64,000 nt of DNA, taken from positions 4,528,759 through 4,592,758 of the forward strand of contig JAVGVS010000007.1 of the NCBI GenBank assembly GCA_032718565.1, read 5' to 3'. The DNA comes from Distichodus sexfasciatus. Its lineage: Eukaryota > Chordata > Actinopteri > Characiformes > Distichodontidae. The notes under the pieces were generated by a model. It did not search any database and was not told the DNA's origin. It saw only the letters and a list, made by a program, of their open reading frames with translations. The translations under genes were made by a program, and so were the position numbers. Positions 50,710-64,000 of the stretch are shown here, piece after piece (the stretch's first letter is position 1; every line of letters begins with the position of its first letter).

Positions 50710-53700
50710 CATCATATTAAAGTTCTGCTGAGGTGAATTGTTCTATTTTAACTTCTAACTTATTGTTTGTAATAAATAGTGTAGCTCCAAGTAAAAAAGG
50801 AAAAATTCAGGAAGGTATTTCACTTTAGTTACTTTAGTTCCCTTCTGAACTTTTTCAGTGGACAAAGTTACAGTCTGGGGAAATTAACCACAAATAAACA
50901 ACAAAAAAGCTTACATGAATAAAACACTTTCATCAGTTCAAACCTTCTCCAAATACATATTATTCAAATGTATTCTGTGTGTCCTCTACCAACTTCCAGC
51001 TTGTCCCCCAAAAGTTCCCATATTTCACAAGAATCATGGGTGAATGAAAAATATTAAAATGATTTGCAAACACTGGCCTCATTTATTGGACATTTCATGT
51101 ATTGTTGCTGTCAGGGTGTCAGGCGTGTCGAAAAGCCCAGCCGAAAAGAGAGACCCCTTGTCTAAACTCTCATAACTTTCATCCCTCAAACACATTTATA
51201 TGCATTAATTCAACACAGCCAGTGACCTCTAATACCTCTATTCTCACTGCCTCTGCTCTTCCGTTCTTTTCTTTTTCCTATTTTGTGTCTTTTTTTTTTT
51301 TTTAACACAAGTTCCAGTTATTATAAGACTTACTGAGGGGTTTGTGCTGTATTTGTATATGTCAGAATTCCTCTGTCATTTGCGGTCTGTCTGTCAAAGC
51401 AGATCAGTCACAAGCTTCTGTATAATCCCCTTTAAGTCTTCTTGCAAATTTTCATTAGCTCTAAACTAATTCATGCATTTTTCATCTTGGTTCTGTAATA
51501 TGTGGAGGGAGACATAAGTGGAAAGTGACTGCTGCATTCTGTTTTAGACTTTGTCTATTCCTTCTTCTGCACCCTTAGAAAAGATATCATAGTTTGGAGG
51601 AGTGAGCAATAGAAGTCATTGTGGTCACTTAAGATACATCACATTTCATCGCTTGAACAGATGGCCGAGTGCGTTGTGGATGGATGATGAAATCAATATG
51701 CTCACACTCACATTTACTTCACTATACTTTTGGGAACTTTCCATAGACATAATTATTATTTTACTTTTTCACTTTGAGTGTAGTGAAATAATTCTATGTC
51801 TGCCAATAAACCTTACTTTAACCATAACATCAGTAATGAAAATCAAATCAACCAATCATTTTTTTAACACTAAAGATGGGATGGAAAATGTCATTTTTCA
51901 TCCCAAAACATAGATCCATGTCCAGTCTGCAGGTATGGGGTCTGAAATTTCTCCCCAAACACAGTCTAGGTCAGGAACACATACGGACACAGAGAATAAG
52001 ACTGAATATCCTCCGCATGGCATCACACAGACCCATTATTTGGTTTAAAGAAAAAAGGTCCCCAGGGCAGTGCAGTGCTTTTAATGGCATCCCGGCTCAC
52101 TACTGCCATTGAGACAACCACCGCCAAGCACGGCACCACTTATCTCCCCCAAGCAGTCCTCATGCCGTCCTCTGTACGTACCTACACTCTGATTACAGGT
52201 ATAAATCTCTCCTCTCCCATTCCTCCAAATTAATGAAGACAGCAGGCAGGGCAGATCTTCTTTCACATCCCAGCACAGGTTACATTCCATCACCCCAAAC
52301 CTGCAAAATGATCTCACTTTGTCTTCTTTTTTACCTCCCCCTCTTCTTTTTCCTTGTTTATGACCCTCTTTCTCTTGTCATGGTATTATATCTACAGTAA
52401 TTAACAGTGGGGCTCTTCAATATGGAGCTTTTATAATGGCATACATCAACACTACAGGCAAATAGGCTGAGTTAGACATGAAAAGAGGTGGCCATTGTCC
52501 TTTCTCAAAAATCGTTTTTATTAACGATCATAAAAGCGACAACCTTTTGGAATAAAGCCAAGAACTAAACAATAGAGGCACAAGCTTCTTCGTAAAACAG
52601 TGTCTTAATCTGGTGTTACATTTATATTAAAGTCAGATTGATATGAGATTTTAAAACCAATATTGATTCAGATAAATGGAGGATTGTAAAAACTGGGAAT
52701 GATATTTAGGATGATATTTATTTTGTTCCACAGACACAAAACATTTGTTATATATAGTCAATTACATCAAGCTTGTTCCAAAACACAGTCTAGTGTGGAA
52801 TCAGAAACACCTTAAAGGTTCAACATGCCAACTTTTAAGGTAATCTTTAGTTTAGTTATGTTCACGATAAAAATAGCCTAATTTTTATTGTGGTATTTGG
52901 TGTAAACCAGCGAAAACATATGCAGTGGTGGCGTTTTAACATAAATCCATAAATTCTTTGTCCACCATAAGGGAAATGGTTTTTATTGATGAGCTTAAAC
53001 TGGGTCATGCTGTTTTTTTTTAATAATAGATAAAAGCCACTTACATTTTTACTATGCTTTTCAGTCAAGTCATGCTTAAGTAGCCTTTATGTATGCATAG
53101 CTGATGAATACACTTCCACCTATACTGTTATTAATGAACATTGGGCCTTTGGTTCGTGCCAGTAGTTTGTCAAACAATGCTGACTTTGCCATGACCTAGA
53201 CAACATGAGCATTGGGTTCAAAAGGTGTAATTGTTGTACTTAATCATATTTAAGTATTCTACACACAAGTATTTGCACAAAAGGTTTTTTATGACACGCA
53301 GGGTGTGTGGAGCTCGGCTGCGATGAATGCTCAGTCGCTGCAGGGGGCGCAACATGTTACTCTAGAGACCAGAATCTGAAGCATAGAGCTTGAAGCCCTG
53401 AAATCTTACAAACAGAATGGAATTTTGCTCAAATTGTAGTGAATAAGCTTACATACTGTTCAGGTGGATTGTTCTCTTTTCTATCTCAGTGTATGTTGTT
53501 ATTAAAAAAATAATGGCATTGTTAATATATGATTACAGATACACAAGAGTTTCTGTTCTTTTGTATGATAATATTGTCTTCCCATAAGGTCATCTTCAGT
53601 TCCTGACAGAGCATGTATTCCCCTGGCCGGGCTCTCAAGGCTGGCTGTATTTCTCTTTTAACCCTAGAGGTAATTGCTTGTCTCTCAACCGACTCAGAGG

Positions 53701-54100
53701 GTTGGCGCACACACAGACGCGTTTCTCATCAGTCTGAGTAAATACTTCACTGTAGGACGGGGTACAGAGGAAGGTTAGGGAGAGGCTAATCAAAATACCA
53801 TGAGAGAGGTCAACTTGGTGTAGAGAACCCATTCTCCTTGCACTTGTACTTGCTTCTTTCTCTCTTTCTCTCAAATCGTTAGCTTGGATAAAACATTTTG
53901 TCCTTCTTTTCTCTAAAACTAACTAAAGCTAATAACCAGTTGCGTAGTGGAAGGCTTTATATAAGCTTGTTATCACACAGGAAAGTTTTTCAGTATGAGG
54001 AAAGTAAATGGGAGTGCAGGTGACCTCAGGTTAACAGCATCTAAGCAGATATGTAAGAGGTGTCATTGTTGTCTTACCAAAAATAGGATTGTCATAGCAG
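50710..54100. other. AT-rich intergenic DNA
   Basis: No gene or classified repeat recognised apart from a T-run at 51290-51303. Minus-strand ORFs at 52081-52317, 52862-53068 and 53522-53874 have no motifs or splice context. Confidence 0.5.
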
Positions 54101-57100
54101 AAGACAGCCAACGCACCCATCCACCCACCCACCATTAAAGAGTGAGCAAGAGCAATTTGGGTGAATTACATATGAGAGAATTGATATAAATAAAAATAAT
54201 CACTTTCTTTAAACATTTTGCACAGACTCACATGTGCAGATTCTTACAAGTTTGAAAGAAGGGAATGTACTTCAATACATTGTCTTTCCAAAGTTTAGTA
54301 AAGAATTTTCTGAAAATGTTCTCTCTTTCACTCCTTTTCTCCATCACTTCATAGGTGCCATACCCTGTGGTGGCTTGGTCTATGTGCTCAGTGAGAATAC
54401 TGCAGTCCCTCTGGGCACTTCTGAAGGGATTAAACTCCATCTAGGCCAGTTATTACTGGACGAGTAAACACAGAATCAGACTAGAAAAGAAAAGAAAAAA
54501 CTCCTCTTCAGAAAAACAGCTCCAGGACTCTTCACCCACTTCACCCTCTCTTCTTTCTCTCTCCCACTTTCACTCTGTGTTTCCCTGTTTCAAGCCCAAA
54601 TTCACAACAGATAAGACATAAGACATGAAAATCCTCTACATTGTTTCTGAATTTACTGTTATATGACACAGATTCATTTGTCTGCAGAAAATCTTTATTT
54701 TATGTTTTAGGTCACAACAGCCCCCACTTGAATAAAAATAACTATATATAATAACTATATCTCAGAGATCAGAATTTATTTTGACAAAAAAAATAAAAAT
54801 AAAAACAAAATTAAATTAATAATATGTTGTGCTTACCACTATTACTCCCACCCCCCCCTCCCAAAAAAAAATTAAGTGCTCTTAAAAAATAGTCCTCTTA
54901 TATTAAATTGGTCTTTTACTGAAAGGGTTCCTGGTGCCTCCCACAGAACAGCTGGTTCTCTTTCATTGCAAATTGTTAGTTAGCGTAATTGGAAGTGCTT
55001 ATTAAAATGGTGCCAGTTGTTGTTTTTTTTTTCATTTTGAGATCAAGACATTTCAAAAAGTGCAACTACACCCAAATGAACTCACCAAAATGTATTAGAC
55101 TTTATTTGCCAAGTCTTTTAGCAAGACTCACGGCAGCCAACATGACATTTACCTTTAAAATAACTGTGTTGCTTCAAATGTTATATTGAAGTACTAGCTG
55201 GTATCTTGAGTACTGTTATGTGTATTTAATGCACTTAAAATTTTTATATGGGGTGGAAAGTTTACTGCAGTGTGACAATTGCTAAAGTATACATGGTAAT
55301 CAGGATGTAAGTGTTGGTTAGATTTTGTTTCATTGATTTCCTCAGAAAAACTGGTATAAGGACCGCAGACTTAATTGCATAGTAGATTATCACTGTGAAC
55401 ACAGATCAATTAATGGGATTCTTAGTATAACAAACCATTTGTCTATATTACACACAGAATGTCTGAAGTACTACTAAAATCACAGATTCCAGGCAAACAG
55501 CAGAGGTAATGTAGGAAGGCTGAGCTGTGCATGTCTGAATGATGAACAAAAGCAGATCGTAAAAGCAGCAGTGATTTATGTTTAAGTTAACGACACGCTT
55601 TACAGAGACAGCTTGATGTCTGAGGCTCAGTATTCCTTCTTTGCTTCACTTGCTCCCCACGTTTCGTCTTTGTCTTTGCACACAACTTTCTCCCCACACC
55701 TCTTGCTCCACCTGACATTCAGATGCACATATTTTTGGGTTTCCACCTGTTCCTGTCGTCTGCTCTGCTGAAAAGCAGATGCCAGGATCAAATTTAAGTA
55801 TTATAGGAGGGAATAAGTCACTGCCTTTGTTAGGCTCACTTTATTTTGATATCTGTGACTCATCCAGCATCCAGGTTTTTTTTTATTTTTGGTCTCAACC
55901 GATTCTGACTGTTAACTGACAGGTAAAACAATGGCTTTTGAAGAAACTATTTTTATTATTTGTAGGAAGGCTATGGTTATGTGTTGACTTAAGGATGTGA
56001 TTTGAGAGGCAGTTATGACTGGTATAAATATTGAATCTTTGGAAAGATAAATATACATGCTGATGAGGTGTTGCAGTCAGTTATAATTAATAAATTAATA
56101 AATTAAAATAATAAGTATATAGTTTTAATTTACTGATTAATCTTCAAAATTGCTAATAAGTAACATAGTAAAAACATTATTGTGTTCCATTGGAAATTTT
56201 AATAGTAATAATCACAATAATTCTAGTTTAGCTTAAAACATGGTTTCCCAATAATTAACTTGACTTCTATGGATTTCAAATTCATTATTTGTATTTCCTC
56301 TGAAATTAAATGATTAAATTTCATCTGAAATTCTTATATATTTTATACTGTTTCGATGAGTAGGTTGTTCTAGTTAACATCCAGAAATCCCTGGCTTACC
56401 TGCTTGCATTCTGTGGGCTGCTGTAACACTTGATGGGACAAAATATTCAGTATCCCTCTCTTGTTTCTCATGTAGAAATCGTCACTTGTCGTCAAGTCCC
56501 CTCACTCCTCTTTCTCTCTGATGAGCTGGAGGAAAGCTTTCATCCATCGCACAGCACCAGGTGGTGAGGGGCCACAGAAAGATGGCGAGATGGATGTTGA
56601 TGCATAGCTTGGCATGTGCTGTTCTGCTGCGCTGAAGCGAATATCATTAGAGCTGCCGATCTCTCCCATCAGTCACAGGAGAAGATGTGCTGGCTGACAG
56701 TGAAGCATCCAGGATTCTCAGTGGAGGAATTGAGGGTATTTCGGTGGGAACCAGCGGGGCCTTTCTTTAAGAGAAATTAAGCAGTGTTGTGGAAGCTACT
56801 TTTAACAGTAATTTTTAAAATAGGCTACAAACTACTTACGTTTAAAAGTAGCTAAACAATGGCCGAACCATTTTTAAATATAGTAGTTAATTACACTAAA
56901 AGCTACAGAGAACAAATTGCTATATCCAAGCTATTTAATAACCACAAGATTCTTCGCCCATATTGGCCATTTTGGAATTTAATACATCGTCATGGTCATG
57001 CATATGTAGTTCCCCGCCATAATACACTAAGTGGCTACACTGTGTTTTGTTTCCTCTATGCCTGGATGCGTCTGTGGTTTGTTCATTCTAATGTGCTTCA

Positions 57101-58736
57101 CCTGTGGTTCTGCCTGTGGAAGTCTGCTTCTCCCCTTTGTCTTGGTGTTATGTTTGGTGTTTCATTTCACATTCCAGGTCCCAGTGTTTCCATCTATTTC
57201 ATAGTGGTTCTAGTTTTCTTTGTTTTCATACTTCAAAGCTCAAGTTGGGCTTGTTAGTGTTAGTTATTTTTTGTTAATGGGGTCTTGTTTAGTCTCAACC
57301 TCTCACCCTTTTTTTGTGCCCTTTGGTGCAAGTGTGACTCACAAACACATGAGACTGCCTTTATGCTTAATAAGACTAAAGACTAAAGATGTTTATAACT
57401 AGCACTAGCCGTTGGCCTACTGATTTGCTTGTGTATATAAAGGTGTTTGTGAGAAGGTGATAATCCCCTAAAAGGTGTAATTTTCTTGTTTATTCAAAGA
57501 AAAAAACATAATTAAACATACTTTTTTCTGGGTAGGAATATGAATTTGTATGTGAGAGAAAAGTACAAAAGCTGTTTTCTGAACGCATTTGCACGTTTAT
57601 AAGGATATAACTTATTTTTTGACAGTCAGTCTGAAAGTCACATGCTTTACACGTTGACGCTTTTGTCAAATGGCTCATTCGGCATGCTTTACATTTCTTT
57701 GTGTAACATGTGTTGAGGAAGAACTTAAAACCGTGTGGGTGGTGTAACAAAAAGTGAATGTCTGATGTTGCTGATGCTGATGATTTAAGCAAATATATGC
57801 TCTAGATAGAGCAGAATAAATGTAGCCAACTGCGTCTCTTCACATAGTAATATATAACATAATGGGAAATGATTTAGTTTTAAAACACAAGTTTCATAAA
57901 ACAACTTACCCAGTGTGAACAGGATATCCTTTTTACAGTTATGTTGTATGTGAATCTATTGAACAAAATAGTTATTTCTTAAATCCCATTCCAATCTATC
58001 CCACGATCAACATATTAATACATCATTGGTGCAATTATAGTTCTGTCTCAGACTTACGAAAAATGTGGATTAATTAACAGTGCAGAATGAACTCTGAAGG
58101 CTTTTCTGCAAATAATATTCTGCTCCTTAAAGTTTTAATGAGGCTCACAAGCTAATTAATCAAAGAGAATTTGGTTTGTGGATACAAATACTATTTCTGT
58201 ACTTCTACACAGGCTTCAGACTGTTTTAAAGCTTGGATGTAAGGCCGTTAAGCCCCAGTCTATGTCTTGCTCCCATTTAAAACATAGACAGCTTATGAGC
58301 GTTTTCTGTCAAATGGAAAAGAAGTTCATGGCCCAAGGGTCTGAGAGTAATTCCTTTTCTGCAGGTCATTCGAGAGACAAGCAACATTACTGCCAATGAG
58401 CTCTGTCACTCCTCCGGCTCTAATTGAAAGTCTCTGTTGTGTCCTCTTCTTAATGGACTTTTTGAGTTTACTCTCTTGTGGGAAGGATTGAGAGGGAGAG
58501 GTGGGTGGGTAGATTGGGAAGGAAAAAGCTGCTAGTTTCAGCTCTAGCGAGCACCTGCACTAGTGATATTAATGGCTGATTTTACTTGTCCAGTGTTTTT
58601 TTTTCTTCTGTGGCAGTGTGTGTGTTTGAGTGTAGTGCCAGGGTCATATGGTAGCACATCTCAAGCTGTGCTAAATGGCTGCTGTGAGTTTTGCCTCGGA
58701 CAGCTGTTTGGAAATCTCCACCTGCTGCGGTGCTAA

Positions 58737-58740
<4 letters not shown>
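54101..58740. other. AT-rich intergenic DNA
   Basis: No supported gene. The ORF at 54234-54467 ends CGGLVYVLSENTAVPLGTSE, with no recognised family. The 57050-57370 block contains promoter-like AT runs and a possible LTR-type repeat but cannot be classified. Confidence 0.45.

Positions 58741-58770
<30 letters not shown>
58739..58770 (+). repeat. (TC)n microsatellite
   Basis: A pure TC run followed by a pyrimidine-rich tail to about 58805. Confidence 0.95.
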
Positions 58771-58772
<2 letters not shown>

Positions 58773-61700
58773 CATTTCTCTTTTATCTCCTCTTTCTTTC
58801 TCTCCCCCGGACTGATTAAGCTATTTCTCAATGCTGCTGTCTAAAATGTCAGTGTTGTGGTAGACTAGTTGGAGAATTGGGCTCATCACGTGTGCCACAC
58901 GTGAAGGCGTGTAAACACCGCTGTTATTGTTTGTTTCCTTCTGTGGCATGTTTGATGGAACTTATCTATGATTGCATTCAATTTCAGTTCCTTTCCCCTC
59001 ACAGGTCATTTCCTGTGTGAAAACCCTTGGATAAACATTCACACAATAGTGCACGGTGCTTTGTTGGGCGTTTTGGCATTTACAATTCAGATGTGAGCTG
59101 CAGTCAAGCCTGTGACTCATTAGAATGCTGCTGCATCTTTATTCATTCTGATTGCTACTGTAAGATGGAACTTCTCCCATTGAGGATGGTTTCTCTCTTA
59201 ATTCATTCACCTGCTCGGGCATCCACGTTTCCATTGCTGTTCCGTGACTTTTTGCAGAGTGCTTTGAAGAGTGGGAGCTGTCACGCTAAATTTCCCACTA
59301 TTTTTCGAGTCAGCCCTGCTAATCATCTCCTAACTTTAATTGGCCTAGTCACTCTTGCCCTTTCCCAAGATAATATATTTGATATGTGGTGACTGTACTG
59401 GCACAAATTAGCTGACATCACATTCTTTAGGCGGGTGCTACACATTGATGGTGGTTCCTTAATATCTAAAGTGCTTAGGCTGTGTAGCAATGCGCTTACA
59501 CAATGTTACTACAGTATAATCTAAAATGTATTACTTTAAATGAGATTTAGGTTAAATTAGGTTAATGACTTTCTTAAATCAAAATTGATTTTTTTAAAAA
59601 ATATTTTCTGTTCTGTATAATATTATTTTGTATGTATTGTTTCAGGTGCACTTTGTATGGTTCTGTGTGGAAAGAATTACTTTGCATCTAATCTCAATGT
59701 GATGAGTAGTTAGTTTGGGATTAAAGTGAATTTTTTTATGTTTCTTGTGACCTAATCAGTAGGAAATTCAATGGAACTCTGCTCATGCTTGGTCAAAAAT
59801 ACAAATTGACTTGATTAGTGAAGTGTGTTAATTGTATTTAAATTCTGTGGTGTGTTGAGTACTCAAAAATCTTATTTAAGTAAATGTAAAAAATCAGTGC
59901 AAAGATTAAGTTATCCATACTACTAGAGTGAAATACCAGAAAATATTTATATTAACAGTACTAAATGTTAAGTGCTTTATTCTGCTTATTTTCTAAATAA
60001 GATACAAATTCCAAAATTTATGGTGACCGAACTGTGGCACAAATCACTTGGTCATGATAAATATTCAGTAGAAGTTTCCAACAGAACAGATTTTTTTTCC
60101 ATCACTGCAGAGGAAATAGTGTTGCAAAATGGAAAATGCAAATAACTGTTATCAGTAGAAATGTAGTCGAGTAATGGGAGCATTACTTTATTTACCATGA
60201 CTTGGTCAAGTAATTATATTACTTAAATCAAACACAAACTATTCTCTAAAAAACTGCTTTAGAAGTTCAAAAATGAACTTAAAAATGAACTGGATACCAG
60301 ACTGAGTAGCACAATATTCTCTGTGCATGATATTTAAACAGGTTGGTATGTTAGAATTCTCTCTTAAGAAAATTCTGTAGGGTGTGATGAACTTATGAAA
60401 TTACATATATTTTTATACCATTATGATATTGTAGCTATTTAGGGCCTGCAATGAGCATTTTGTCTGGTGATGTTGGATCATCGGTACCAAGCTTTTCACA
60501 TTAAAGCATTGAGCTAAATGTCTGTTCTTCTTTATTGAAAGCTGATACCTTTAGGTGAAAATTAAATATTAAATATAAGTCCTTTGGGCATTCCTAAATG
60601 TATTCACATTGCCAAATTTACCTGAAACCCCTTCATTCTCTTCTGCAATTTAAAGCAGAGTGATCCACCTCAGGGGACAAGGAAGAGATGAGGGAATATG
60701 ACCTGTACTAGCATTAATCACTTCCTCATTTCAGAGACTTTTGGTCCTCTTGTGACACTTTCTAGACTGCTTCCCATGGAAGATAAGCGCGGAGAAAGCA
60801 ATGCAGCATGTTTGGAATCCCAAATTAATTCTGACTTGCATGCATGTCAGGCACTCAAAGAGAACCGTGTCTGGACTTCTGACATAAACATTGTTTTATA
60901 ACTTTTCAAGGATTTGCATATATCAAAAAGTTATGAACACACAAGGTTAGGGATTGAAGGCGATTGTTCACTTGAAAAGACTCCAGAACTAGCTGATGCA
61001 GAAACACCATAGAATAAATAGTTTGGGCCAAAACAGCATGTAAAATGCAATAGCTCTGATGCAGTAGCTGCCCAAAACTGTCATGTCAAAGTTCCTATAG
61101 TGTAGCTCCCTTCACACCCAAGGTGGGCATATAATGATTAAGGATTCTGTTTTTAATATGTTTTCCTCTCAGTTCTTGCAAACACAGTAGATTATCATGG
61201 TACATTTTGTTAAAGAGACACAGGGCATGTCCAGCTGGAAAAAGTTTCAAAAGGTATTTTCTTCTGTCTGCACATAATGTGTTGCTCACCTTGGTGGTCA
61301 CTTTTTCACTCAGTGCTACTGAAATTGAAGGTTAAAACATAGTGTTTTGTGGCATTTACAGCTAATATAAGGCATACAGATAAACAGGCAAAAAATCTGT
61401 GTTACTCTTAAACTGAGTTGAACTGGCAACACTTCAGTCACAGGAATAGCTCCCCTAACTATTACACTACCACTATTCCACATCGTGCTGATCTTGGATC
61501 AGATTTGCTGTTCATATTTGCTGTTTGTTCCATAGTTGCTGTGGTGTCTTCACAAAAATTCATTCACTTAAAAAAATATTTTGATGGCACAGTATTCAAC
61601 TCTAGGGACAAATAAGGATAAGACAAAAGGACATTTGTGATGGTATCAATACTATGTACAGTTGAACAAAACTCCACTGGTGAAATATGAGTTTGAGTTT

Positions 61701-64000
61701 CTTAAGACTTTGCTGTTTCAGATAGAAGTGTCATAACACCTTGTAAAATCTACCATGAAAAAGCAAAAGCTTGCAGGCTTTTTCTGCTGTATGAGTTAAT
61801 ATGGCTTGAGCAGAAACAGAATAACAGCTCAGTGGAGACTGGGTAATCCTCAGGAGATGACTCGAATGCTGAAAATGCAAGACAAGCTCTTTTTACACCA
61901 AGAGGTCAGAAGGACGCTTTTCAAGCCACGATTACTGCTTTGCAGCAGGAGTCCAACAGTCTGGCTGTGAGATATGTGCAGGGTTAACGTCTTTTATGCA
62001 CAGGACCAGAAACATTTCCATCTTATAAAAGCACCTCTCCTTCAGAATTATATTTCCACAAGTCAGTGTTGAGACTAGATTGATTTAGAAAACTTTCAAA
62101 ATAGTATGTGACATGACTGTGAATGACCAAAACTCTTTCTGAATATTAAGATGCTTGACGGGTTTCACACTTTCTGTTTCAAAAGATGTTTCCAGAACAT
62201 ATGTCCAATAAACATAGAAGAGAATCTGTATGATTTAAAACATTGTTAGCATAATTGTATCCTTTAAAATATGGTCCCAACAATACTGGGTATATTTTGG
62301 TACTTCATAAAAGATGTGACAAGCTTTCATATTTTAAATAGTGAACTTGCTTCACAATAATATGGTCAAATTTCACATTGATTGGAACTAATATATTATT
62401 AGGGTTGTCAAACACAAAGCAGCCTCTAATAATACTGATGGAATGGGGGTGTACATCTGAAGGTATTTGCTCATTATGAAAGGATTATGATAGTGGGGCT
62501 TCAATCACAGCTGAATTATAATGCAAATTTACTGAACAGTGCATCAAATTTGTCAGAATGAAAGCAAACAGTATATTATACTTAACATATTCATATCAGA
62601 AGATGAAATGAGATGTTTTTAGTGTCACATGGGATGATCTGAAATTGAAACCAACATACAAAGTACAGCAAATAGTTATTTTGCCTTGTGTATTTTTATT
62701 ATTTTTAATGCTAACATATCTTGGATCTGCCTATCTGTCTTTGTCTTTCTGTTTTACTAGTTTTCTTTCTATGCATATATATTACACTTCGAAAAATATT
62801 TTTTGGGTAGACTATCTAATTTTCTCCTCAGTTATATTGGAACCAGGCAGAAAAAAGTTTTATGATTATTTGAAATAGCAAGTTTTTCTGTACTGTCTTC
62901 ACCTCCAATATTTTACTGATATCAACTTTTTTCAGAAATGGCTGTCAGCCTTAGATACATCACAGACTGCGCTGTGAGTGTCTGCCTTTTGCCACTTTAA
63001 TGAATACATTGTGTGGAGGTGCAAACTCAGAGGAGTCTTGCAGTCATTAATACTCACTGCAGACTCAAACTCCAGCAAGAAGCACTCTAGGTGCAAGATA
63101 TGTAGTCAGGTCAGTGAACTCCTCCAGCCATCAAGGTGTGTGCCCAACACACCAGCGTGGGATGTGCTTCTCTGCAGCAGGAACTGTATCTAGATGAGTC
63201 CGTCCCAAAGAAGCCCAGAGAGATCCAGATATGGTTTTGTGTGTTTTCAAGACAGCCAGGCCAGGAGGTGGTAGACTGCTCCAGACACGCAACTCCAGAA
63301 TCACCTTGTTAAATAGTGGAGCTCTAAAATCATAAATTTGGTCTGAATGGTGCATATGGGATTGAGATCATTGGGGTTGTTTTGGATGAGGATTTATTCC
63401 TTTATATTTATATATTCAAGGTTCCAGAAATCAAGGCTTTCAGACATGTTGATGTTTCTGCCTCTTTGCAAATCATAAAATCTTCCATCCCGTTCAGACT
63501 GGTCGTGAGTAGTACTGCTAAATAAGTCATTGCTGACAGATTAAAAAAAAAAAAAAAAACACACACACAAACACATTTTTTAAAATCTTTGAATGCTGGC
63601 ACACATTAGCTTAATAAAATAGTATGACATTGTTCTTGAAATGTTCTCTTCTAGCTTAGAGTGTAATATACAAAATATTGCCATGATGGTCTGTCAGTGA
63701 ATACTATAATTATGCACACTTTAGGAGAAAACCTTTAATAGGTTTTAACATAATGAATGTAAAATCCACAGTAGTAGCTAAATATCCCGTTAGAAGTTTT
63801 AATAAGTTTTAGGTTTTTAACAGGTGGTAAATGTTTTAGAATAAAAATATCAACCTATACATTTTTTTTAAAGAACCTACCTGAGAGTAAATGTGCAACT
63901 GAAATGAATGCATTTGATGCCAGATAATTAAATGGCTGTCAGCATTCTGCTGTAGAATACATAATCTCCACACTCTCCCACATACAGCTCATTTCAAACG
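58771..64000. other. AT-rich intergenic DNA to the end of the window
   Basis: No host exon identified. The ORF at 59027-59392 (121 residues, Cys-rich centre) lacks splice or family signatures; an A-run followed by CA repeats lies at 63542-63573. Unique-looking sequence at 58900-59420 may be of regulatory interest. Confidence 0.45.

Noticed and set aside
52081..52317. Minus-strand Cys/Gly-rich ORF
   Set aside because: No motif, splice context or strand support.
54234..54467. 77-residue ORF as a coding exon
   Set aside because: A possible AG acceptor precedes part of it, but no donor, family similarity or neighbouring exon was found.
59027..59392. 121-residue Cys-rich ORF as a secreted protein
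   Set aside because: No signal peptide, no splice or promoter context, and no recognised motif; length is compatible with chance in this sequence.

Overview
The window is nuclear DNA of a ray-finned fish, most likely a teleost. It has GT-AG introns, AT-rich non-coding DNA, abundant microsatellites, tRNA-derived SINE-type repeats typical of teleost genomes, and Tc1-like elements bounded by TA.

Positions 1-35603 (+ strand) hold the 3' portion of one large gene of the KIAA1549 / KIAA1549-like (UPF0606, DUF3827) family. I assembled 20 coding exons (first one 2266-2754, last one ending at the TAG at 35601-35603). Every junction is GT-AG and all phases join without a frame break, giving the C-terminal ~1189 residues of a type I membrane protein. 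In order these are a Thr/Pro-rich mucin-like stretch, a glycosylated extracellular region that looks like three repeats of one two-exon module, one transmembrane helix (exon 9), and a ~650-residue cytoplasmic tail with an SH3-type proline motif and a C-terminal FQV. The 5' exons lie upstream of the window. The cytoplasmic segments fit KIAA1549 better than KIAA1549L by recall, but the paralogue is not proven. In humans KIAA1549 is known from a photoreceptor connecting-cilium role, retinal dystrophy, and the KIAA1549-BRAF fusion of pilocytic astrocytoma.

The introns carry many mobile and simple repeats. These include two families of tRNA-derived SINE-like repeats, mostly antisense to the gene. 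There is a ~2 kb GT-rich 23-bp minisatellite (19080-21160), a 790-bp solo-LTR-like element flanked by an 8-bp direct repeat (29262-30051), and a hAT-like MITE split by a Tc1-type MITE (33937-34561).

From 35604 to about 37421 is the probable 3' UTR. The remaining ~26.5 kb (37.4-64 kb) shows no convincing host gene. It contains a decayed hAT-like element (38828-39961), a dead Tc1 element with another transposon nested inside it (42216-44389), and a second dead Tc1-like element with long inverted repeats (49005-50707). It also has a 400-bp pyrimidine tract and long stretches of apparently unique AT-rich DNA that may include regulatory sequence. I found no CRISPR, operon, functional tRNA or rRNA. 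The best candidates for follow-up are the triplicated exon-pair module, the intronic minisatellite, and the nested transposons.
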